The notes under the pieces are model-generated. The model did not search any database. It was not told the origin of the DNA and saw nothing but the letters and a program-made list of their open reading frames with translations. Shown here one piece after another: positions 6,138-11,863 of a DNA stretch of 11,863 nucleotides; the stretch's first letter is position 1; each line of letters begins with the position of its first letter. Origin of the DNA: Bacteroidota bacterium (GTDB lineage Bacteria > Bacteroidota > Bacteroidia > Bacteroidales > UBA10428); the NCBI GenBank assembly GCA_017860375.1, contig JAGDMB010000043.1, positions 1-11,863 on the forward strand. The letters are read 5' to 3'. The position numbers and the translations under genes were made by a program.

Positions 6138-6701
6138 ATGGCTGCAGCAGCAAAGATACCGGTAAGCCTTGACGGACTAAAGACAGGAGATATCTGTCTT
6201 TTTGAATCGCTTTTCAGGGAATATTACAGGCCTTTGGTTGTGTATGCAATGAAATATGTCAGGGATACGGATGCTGCCAAGGAGATCGTTCAGGAGTTTT
6301 TTGTCCGTCTTTATGAAAAAAGGAGTTCACTGGCTATTGATACTTCCCTGAAATCCTATTTTTACCGGTCAGTTTATAACAGCTGCATCAATTACATATC
6401 CCACATGGAGATGCGAAACCGGCATATCAAAAACCTGGCCATGCAATCCGAAAATGAGTTTTCCGACAACCAGGTTGCATTGATCGAGCTGCAGAACCGC
6501 ATCTACAAATCGGTTGAGGATATGCCCGTCCAGTGCAGGCGGATCTTTAAACTAAACCGGTTTGAAGGACTCCGGAATGAACAGATCGCAGAAAAACTGG
6601 GGATCTCGAAAAGAACCGTCGAAACGCAGATAAGCAAGGCATTGAGGATCCTCAGAAAAAAACTGGCCGATTACTTTCCCGGGGGTGTGCAAAAATATTA
6701 A
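6138..6701 (+). CDS. ECF-family RNA polymerase sigma factor, Bacteroides FecI-like type
   Basis: This 187-residue cytoplasmic sigma factor matches the Bacteroidota 'sigma-70 family, Bacteroides expansion' type in length and order. Region 2 spans about residues 20-88 (LFESLFREYYRPLVVYAMKY, then DAAKEIVQEFFVRLYEKR for core binding and -10 recognition). Region 4 spans about 124-177 (MPVQCRRIFKLNRFEGLRNE, then the helix-turn-helix EQIAEKLGISKRTVETQISK). ATG 6138 is the first in-frame ATG and precedes region 2 by a normal distance. The FecR-type anti-sigma gene follows 117 bp downstream, the standard pairing, so activity is expected to be held by that membrane protein and released by an envelope signal. 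The target promoter set cannot be read from the window; the downstream secreted proteins are obvious candidates. Confidence 0.92.
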   Translation: MAAAAKIPVSLDGLKTGDICLFESLFREYYRPLVVYAMKYVRDTDAAKEIVQEFFVRLYEKRSSLAIDTSLKSYFYRSVYNSCINYISHMEMRNRHIKNLAMQSENEFSDNQVALIELQNRIYKSVEDMPVQCRRIFKLNRFEGLRNEQIAEKLGISKRTVETQISKALRILRKKLADYFPGGVQKY

Positions 6702-6713
6702 TAACTTAAACGA

Positions 6714-6742
6714 TTGATTATCATTAATTTATTTTAAATTTG
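6714..6742 (+). promoter_or_regulatory. Promoter of the anti-sigma gene
   Basis: TAAATTTG at 6735-6742 matches TAnnTTTG exactly, and ATTG/TTG ending at 6716 lies 18 bases upstream at the position of the -33 TTTG element. This is the best promoter in the cluster and lies in the 117-bp gap between sigma and anti-sigma genes, so the anti-sigma factor and downstream genes may be made from the housekeeping sigma factor. Confidence 0.6.
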
Positions 6743-6818
6743 CCGATCATGCCGTATTCCCGATATAAGTGCATTGGTATCATTGAATGTCTTACTAATA
6801 GCTTCAGCGATTTTTGTT

Positions 6819-7787
6819 ATGAATTTTAAACGCGTGTCACGAACTCTTGATCCATCCGCCCGTAAGGAAGACAAGGAAAAGCTTTCCCGGTGGTCCGGCG
6901 TGAATGCTTCACGAAGGGACGAACTGGATACGATTACCTCCCTTTGGGAGGAATCCCGGCAATGCGTCCTGTTTGAAGGGATTGACACGGAAGCAGACTG
7001 GGGCAAGGTACGGCAGAAGTTGGGCACGCCGCTTGAAACCCGGCATAAAGTTATCCCTTTCCGGAAATACCTGATCCGGATCGCTGCTGCGGTCTTGTTT
7101 GCTGCAGGGCTTTCGCTCGCTTTGGTCATGATATTGCGGCACGACGGCAAAAATCCCTCCTATTACCTTTCCTTTGAATCGCTTGGACAGGTGAAATCGG
7201 TACAGTTGCCGGATGGTTCGGTAGTCACCCTGAATAAAAATTCTTCCCTCTGGCACAACCGTGATTTCAATCGTGAATCAAGGGATATCATCCTGCAGGG
7301 AGAAGCCTATTTTGAAGTGGAACATAATCCACAGCTCCCCTTCAGGGTATTTACAGGCAATTCGTTGGTGGAAGTTACCGGAACCCGTTTTTCAATTTGT
7401 GAAGACACCTCCTTCGTGCGTGTATTGGTTCTTTCCGGGAGTGTTTCTTTTCAGCTGGCCGATAATCCCAAAATTGCCACCACCGTATCAAAAGATGAAA
7501 GCGGTTATATTTTCCGCGATAATACACTTGAAAAACAACAGCAGGTTAATATCAATAATATTTCCTGGAAAACCGGGCAGCTTGTATTTCATAAAACCCC
7601 CGTCGTTTATGCCCTGCAGGATATAGCCCATCATTTCAACAAGGAGCTTTCCGTGGAGGCCAGCCTGAATGACAGCCTGACCGCTCAATTTACCGAGCAA
7701 TCGCTGGAAGACATCCTGGAAGAACTGCAGTTGATTACTTCCCTGTCTATTCATCAAACCGATAACGTAATCGTTGTGAAACCGTAA
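6819..7787 (+). CDS. FecR-type anti-sigma factor (FecR + DUF4974)
   Basis: This 322-residue inner-membrane protein is the likely partner of the upstream sigma factor. The cytoplasmic amino terminus (residues 1-80) contains the typical helical anti-sigma region with the DELDTITSLWEESRQ segment. One membrane helix lies at about 86-107 (IAAAVLFAAGLSLALVMIL). The periplasmic part holds the FecR domain at about 122-212 (VQLPDGSVVTLNKNSSL, GEAYFEVEHN, VEVTGTRFSI, VLSGSVSF) and a C-terminal DUF4974 at about 260-320 (VVYALQDIAHHFN, LEDILEELQLITSL, VIVVKP). The frame is open from a TTG at 6774, but ATG 6819 gives the usual amino terminus and leaves space for the leader of the promoter at 6714-6742. 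The gene for the STN-domain protein begins 22 bases downstream. Normally the periplasmic part contacts the STN domain of a TonB-dependent receptor; here the nearest STN domain is in a protein without a barrel. Confidence 0.93.
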   Translation: MNFKRVSRTLDPSARKEDKEKLSRWSGVNASRRDELDTITSLWEESRQCVLFEGIDTEADWGKVRQKLGTPLETRHKVIPFRKYLIRIAAAVLFAAGLSLALVMILRHDGKNPSYYLSFESLGQVKSVQLPDGSVVTLNKNSSLWHNRDFNRESRDIILQGEAYFEVEHNPQLPFRVFTGNSLVEVTGTRFSICEDTSFVRVLVLSGSVSFQLADNPKIATTVSKDESGYIFRDNTLEKQQQVNINNISWKTGQLVFHKTPVVYALQDIAHHFNKELSVEASLNDSLTAQFTEQSLEDILEELQLITSLSIHQTDNVIVVKP

Positions 7788-7809
7788 GGATTTTTGTAAT
7801 TTTCGAATT

Positions 7810-9402
7810 ATGAAATCCTGCGGTCTGATAACGTGTTTTCTGTTCCTTGTTGCCTTTCTGTGCTGCATACCCGTGGAAGCGCAGAAATCCAGCCTTGATA
7901 AGGAAATCAAACTATCCGCTGCGGCAGGCACGATTGAGAGTTTTCTTGACGAGATCAGCAGGCAGGGTAAAGTGGAATTCTCCTATACGTCAAAAGTCCC
8001 CGTATACCGGAGCGTCACCCTTTCCAGGCAAAAGCAGTCCATACGTTCGCATTTAACGGACATTCTTTGCCGCGACAGCATTAAGTTCATCGAAAGGAAC
8101 AATAAAATATTGCTGGTGGCGGAGGGCCCGAGGCAAACGGTCAGGATCAATCCGCCGTTGAAATCTGTTCAGGGGATTGTACTGGATAAGAAAACAAGAA
8201 ATCCCCTGCCCTATGCCAATGTGTTCATCGTCAACCGAAGCACAGGCACCGTTGCAAACACTTCCGGTGCCTTTATGCTGAAACTGACGGATGCTTCGCC
8301 GGACGATACCCTTGGCATTTCTCATATCGGGTATAGTCTGTACCGCATTCCATTGGTTGACATTGACACAGGCTACCTCACCATCCGGCTTTCCACCGAT
8401 CAGGTGCAGATCGATGAAATTGTCGTGCGGCCCTATGACCCGATCTATATCATCACGAAGGCCATGGAAAGCGTTCCGGATAATTATGAGCATATTCCTT
8501 CCGTACTGACGGCTTTTTTCCGCGAATCCACCAAACAAAATGACGACAATATTTCCCTTTCGGAAGCGATTATTTACATCTACAAGGAATCCTATACCTC
8601 CCACCGGCCCGATCAGGTGAAGATTTACAAGGGGAGGAAGGGCAACAACATAGCCGGCAAGGAAAACATTGACTTCATCGTGCAGGGAGGATTGTATAAT
8701 AACCTCCAGCTGGACATCGTAAAAAACGGTATCACTTTCCTCGACAAGGATTATTTTCATCTGTACAACTATGCAATCGAAAAAATAATCTATCACCAGG
8801 AAAGGCCAACATACGTGATCCGGTTTAATCAGCGCGAAGGAGTGAATTATCCCTGTTACAAAGGAAAATTGTATATCGATGTGGAAAGCCTGGCCATTAT
8901 CGGAGCGGATTTTGAGCTTAGCCAGGAAGGGATGGATTATGCTGCCGGGCTGTATGTTAAAAAGTCTCCCCGGAAACTGCGCGTAAAACCTGTCAGTGCC
9001 ACTTACCAGGTATATTACAGGCAGATTAACAACCGGTGGAACCTGAGCAATGTAAGAAGCGATATCAGCATACGGGTAAAACACAAAAAGGACAAATTAC
9101 AGGACAAGCTCAACTATATGTTTGAATCCATCTCGGAATTTGTTGTCACCGGTATCGACAGCTCCAACATCGACCGTTTTAAATTCGATGAAGTATCGCG
9201 GCCGAGGGATATCCTGGTGGAGCAAATTAAGGAAACCGATGAATCCTTCTGGGGTGATGAGAACATCATCGTCCCCGAGGAACCGATTGAAAAAACCATT
9301 TTAAAACTGTGGAAAAAAGAAAGCATACAATTTGACCAGCGGTTTGCGATCCGTAAAATAAACGATACCATTCCGCCCCTAATCAACAATGAAGAAAGGT
9401 AA
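7810..9402 (+). CDS. Secreted STN and carboxypeptidase-regulatory-like domain protein
   Basis: This 530-residue exported protein has a signal peptide (residues 1-24, ending CIPVEA). Residues of about 38-103 resemble an STN domain (GTIESFLDEISRQGKVEFSY, then ILCRDSIKFIERNNKILLV), the module by which TonB-dependent transducers contact FecR-type anti-sigma factors. Residues of about 119-204 are a carboxypeptidase-regulatory-like beta-sandwich (VQGIVLDKKTRNPLPYANV, HIGYSLYRI, QIDEIVV). The remaining 300 residues resemble an uncharacterised Bacteroidota family containing NYEHIPSVLTAFFRES, VKIYKGRKG and a closing FWGDENIIVPEEPIEKTI; no plug, beta-barrel or enzyme motif is seen. The length excludes a SusC receptor, which is near 1000 residues. 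The gene is 22 bases after fecR and seven bases before the MG2-type gene, so the three probably form one transcript. A role as envelope sensor or partner of the large downstream protein is inference. Confidence 0.85.
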   Translation: MKSCGLITCFLFLVAFLCCIPVEAQKSSLDKEIKLSAAAGTIESFLDEISRQGKVEFSYTSKVPVYRSVTLSRQKQSIRSHLTDILCRDSIKFIERNNKILLVAEGPRQTVRINPPLKSVQGIVLDKKTRNPLPYANVFIVNRSTGTVANTSGAFMLKLTDASPDDTLGISHIGYSLYRIPLVDIDTGYLTIRLSTDQVQIDEIVVRPYDPIYIITKAMESVPDNYEHIPSVLTAFFRESTKQNDDNISLSEAIIYIYKESYTSHRPDQVKIYKGRKGNNIAGKENIDFIVQGGLYNNLQLDIVKNGITFLDKDYFHLYNYAIEKIIYHQERPTYVIRFNQREGVNYPCYKGKLYIDVESLAIIGADFELSQEGMDYAAGLYVKKSPRKLRVKPVSATYQVYYRQINNRWNLSNVRSDISIRVKHKKDKLQDKLNYMFESISEFVVTGIDSSNIDRFKFDEVSRPRDILVEQIKETDESFWGDENIIVPEEPIEKTILKLWKKESIQFDQRFAIRKINDTIPPLINNEER

Positions 9403-9409
9403 GTGATTT

Positions 9410-11863
9410 ATGTTCACAAAAAGCAACTTCGCTATCCGCAAATGCAGGCTCCTTGCAGGTTCACTGGTCCTGCTGGTCCTGTTGGCCGCTTCGGACAGGA
9501 ACACCTTTCCGGATAAGCCTGCGGATAAAATTGACTGGTACAACAAGTTTTTCCCGATGGAGAAAGTATTTCTGCATACGGATAAAATGATCTATAAGGC
9601 AGGCGAAACGGTATGGTTTAAGGGATATATCACTTCCCGCACCGGGGAACGGCTGCCCCTATACAGCAACGACCTTTACATCAAACTTCTTGATCAGCAA
9701 AGCGGCGAACTTATTTACCGCCGTTACCCCATTGCGAATAATACGGTTTCGGGTTTTATGGTATTACCCCGGTCGACGATGGAAGGCAAGTATTATCTGC
9801 TGGCCTATACCAGCTGGATGAAGAATAACGATCCCGGCTGTATTTTCAGCAAAGAGCTGGTGGTGGTAAAGAACAACAAAAGAAGAATACTGGCGGATTT
9901 CTGGCTTATTAACGGAGAAACCTGCCTTACGGATTCCCTGGCTGCCGTCCTTATGATCCGAAACCAAACCGGCGAACCGGTCGCAGATGCAGACGTATCG
10001 TATTCCATACAGGAGATAGACCGGAACCTGAAGCAGGGGAGTACGGTATCGGATCCAATGGGCATCGCGCTGATCAGGGATATAATACCCGCTCGCAGGA
10101 TGGACGGTGCCTGCTTTATAAAAGTCAATATCAGCAGTAACCAGGGAAACGGCAGGTACGCATTTCCCCTGCCTGTACCATCAGGCGATATCCGTATCTC
10201 CTTCCATACAAACCACGGGTACCTGCTGAAAGACCAATCAAACAGGGTTGATTTTAAAGCCGTCAGTCGGTTTGGAATGCCTGTTTGCTGCGAGGGAGAG
10301 ATCATTAACCAGGCCGGGAAGGCCATAATGCTCTTTAAAACCGGGATCAGCGGAATGGGATCCTTGTCTTTCCTGCCACTGGATGATGTTTACAGGGCAA
10401 GGATAATCACCCCGCCGCAAGACAGCCTGTTCCTGCTCCCCCCGGTGAGGGATTCGGGTATTTATATTGATTTCCAGGGGATAAAAGACAAAACCATGGG
10501 CTTTACGGTGAATATTGAACCTCAGGGCTCTGTAGTCCGGACAACCTGGATAGCCACCGTCTCGCATAAAAAATACTGGACGTCTGAAATTGAGATTTCC
10601 CGCAATACCCTGATCCAGATTCCGCTGCCCGAGGATGCCGAAGGTCTTGTGCAGGTCTCCGTTTTCGATACAAAACCGGAACCTCTGTATGAGTACGTGG
10701 TTATGGACAAAAACAGGAACAAGCCCCTGAAAGTATTAACCGATAAAAAGGCTTACGGCAAACGCGAACAGGTAACCGTTGAAATTATTTCCCCGGACAG
10801 GAGTGCCGTTAAAGGAAATATGGACCTTTCGGTATCGGTTTCACAAAGAATTCATGCCGAGAACCGGTATAACAAAAACATCGATGAGGTCCTAACCTGG
10901 GAAAACAGATTCCCGACCCTTCCCTACCTTTCGGGAACAGTCGATACTGTAGCCTATCTTCAGGCAGAAAAGCCCTTTCCTGTGAACTGGGAAAAAATAA
11001 ACCGCCATCTTGACGCGGATCAGGAAAGGTATTATAACCGTGATGGTATTACGGGAATTGTGTACGACAAAAGAAAGATCCCGGTGGGATATGCCAAGGT
11101 AAAAGCCATCAATATCGCAAACTGGAAATCCTATGAAACGCAATGTGACGAATCGGGTGTCTTCAGGGTGTTGTTCGGTTCCGATATTATTGATTTCAAT
11201 TACTTAAATATCAATGCTTTTGATGCTTCAGGAAAAGAGACATTATGGCCCAGCATAGACCAGGATTTTTCAAACGCCGTCAGCAACAGGATCCTGGTTT
11301 CTGAGCAGGATATGGTCCGGCAAAAGGTTGCGGATTTGTGCAAATACCCTTTATCTGAGCTGATCGAGTCATTCCAGTACCCGGAAAAAAAGAAGAAAAG
11401 TCCTGAGCGGGAAACAAAGAAAATATCGAGTCCGAGGCAATATGTCAATTATGCCGGGGTGCTGGATATCATCATGGACCTGAAGCCGCTGGATGTCATC
11501 AACGATCAGATATTCTTCAAAAACATACAATATACCTACACCAGCCAGCCCGGTGCTCTCATCTATATTGACGGGGTGCCGCAGGGAACCCATATCAGTG
11601 TGATCAACAACCTGACACCCCCGGATATTGTCTACATCAATATTCTTACCACGCCGGCAGAAATCAAACGGTACACTCCTGTGAATTATCCGGCCGTGAT
11701 TGAAATAATCACCGTCCGCGGAATTGCCCAGAACAGAATGCTTCCGGGCCTGTCGGGACTGGATATCCTGGAACTGAATCAGAAATTTCAAACTCCCGAT
11801 TACGGGAACAAGGGGCAAACAAAACACGATCTCCGTACCACCCTGTACTGGAATCCCGATCTT
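9410..11863 (+). CDS. Large secreted MG2/plug-like envelope protein, 3'-truncated by window end
   Basis: An uninterrupted frame of 818 codons runs from ATG 9410 to the last base of the window. The amino terminus (MFTKSNFAIRKCRLLAGSLV, then LLVLLAAS) is a signal peptide. Residues of about 50-145 form an alpha-2-macroglobulin MG2-like domain (EKVFLHTDKMIYKAGETVWF at 51-70, GKYYLLAYTSWMKN at about 126-139). Beta-rich repeats continue to about residue 480. Residues 545-590 resemble a carboxypeptidase-regulatory domain (ITGIVYDKRKIPVGYAKV). A lysine-rich linker at about 658-675 is followed by a degenerate TonB plug-like domain at about 677-771 (ALIYIDGVP, LTPPDIVYINIL, IEIITVRG). The last visible residues, TTLYWNPDL, usually precede the final 60-100 residues of this Bacteroidota family, so most of the protein is present and no barrel is expected. 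Function is unknown. It starts seven bases after the STN gene, indicating co-translation. Confidence 0.85.
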   Translation, partial: MFTKSNFAIRKCRLLAGSLVLLVLLAASDRNTFPDKPADKIDWYNKFFPMEKVFLHTDKMIYKAGETVWFKGYITSRTGERLPLYSNDLYIKLLDQQSGELIYRRYPIANNTVSGFMVLPRSTMEGKYYLLAYTSWMKNNDPGCIFSKELVVVKNNKRRILADFWLINGETCLTDSLAAVLMIRNQTGEPVADADVSYSIQEIDRNLKQGSTVSDPMGIALIRDIIPARRMDGACFIKVNISSNQGNGRYAFPLPVPSGDIRISFHTNHGYLLKDQSNRVDFKAVSRFGMPVCCEGEIINQAGKAIMLFKTGISGMGSLSFLPLDDVYRARIITPPQDSLFLLPPVRDSGIYIDFQGIKDKTMGFTVNIEPQGSVVRTTWIATVSHKKYWTSEIEISRNTLIQIPLPEDAEGLVQVSVFDTKPEPLYEYVVMDKNRNKPLKVLTDKKAYGKREQVTVEIISPDRSAVKGNMDLSVSVSQRIHAENRYNKNIDEVLTWENRFPTLPYLSGTVDTVAYLQAEKPFPVNWEKINRHLDADQERYYNRDGITGIVYDKRKIPVGYAKVKAINIANWKSYETQCDESGVFRVLFGSDIIDFNYLNINAFDASGKETLWPSIDQDFSNAVSNRILVSEQDMVRQKVADLCKYPLSELIESFQYPEKKKKSPERETKKISSPRQYVNYAGVLDIIMDLKPLDVINDQIFFKNIQYTYTSQPGALIYIDGVPQGTHISVINNLTPPDIVYINILTTPAEIKRYTPVNYPAVIEIITVRGIAQNRMLPGLSGLDILELNQKFQTPDYGNKGQTKHDLRTTLYWNPDL

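Noticed and set aside
8053..9084. Long open frame of 343 codons on the minus strand
   Set aside because: It lies entirely antisense to the STN/carboxypeptidase-regulatory gene, whose product has a signal peptide and recognisable domains; the antisense translation has no family resemblance and looks like codon-bias shadow.
9402..9412. Possible frameshift joining the STN protein to the MG2 protein
   Set aside because: The upstream gene ends in a normal TAA, and the downstream frame begins seven bases later with ATG and its own signal peptide, so these are two genes.

Overview
The window looks like a chromosomal segment of a Bacteroidota bacterium, probably a Bacteroidales or Marinilabiliales-type polysaccharide degrader. 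Four things point there: a secreted protein with a C-terminal type IX secretion sorting domain, a Bacteroides-type ECF sigma factor followed by a FecR/DUF4974 anti-sigma factor, barrel-less outer-envelope proteins carrying STN, carboxypeptidase-regulatory and MG2 domains, and several exact TAnnTTTG promoter elements (the Bacteroidota -7 box). No mobile element, CRISPR array, tRNA or rRNA was seen.

Positions 1-3655 hold a hexuronate-catabolism divergon. On the minus strand lie a LacI-family regulator (1162-2280), an SDR oxidoreductase closely resembling the Bacillus YjmF/UxuB type of fructuronate reductase (284-1126), and the first 41 codons of a probable PfkB-family sugar kinase (1-125). Facing away on the plus strand is uxaE, a tagaturonate/fructuronate epimerase (2411-3655). 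Together they would take galacturonate-derived tagaturonate to fructuronate and mannonate; the kinase would act later, on 2-keto-3-deoxygluconate. Mannonate dehydratase and uronate isomerase are not in the window. The region between lacI and uxaE carries two CGTGTnC/GTACACG palindromes 74 bp apart, each beside or overlapping one of the two predicted promoters, and these are strong candidates for the operators of this LacI protein. The 158-bp gap between the SDR and kinase genes is filled with short A/T-rich direct and inverted repeats.

Positions 3656-5960 contain a small secreted type IX secretion cargo protein (3844-4644, plus) facing a lipoprotein aldose 1-epimerase (4767-5903, minus). A long nested hairpin at 4695-4745 separates them and probably terminates both transcripts.

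Positions 6015-11863 are a plus-strand signalling cluster: ECF sigma factor (6138-6701), FecR-type anti-sigma factor (6819-7787, with its own good promoter), a secreted STN plus carboxypeptidase-regulatory protein (7810-9402), and a very large MG2/plug-like secreted protein (9410 to beyond the window end). The usual SusC-type TonB-dependent transducer is missing. Instead, its N-terminal modules (STN, carboxypeptidase-regulatory domain, plug) appear split over two proteins, neither of which shows a beta-barrel within the window. This is the most unusual part of the window.
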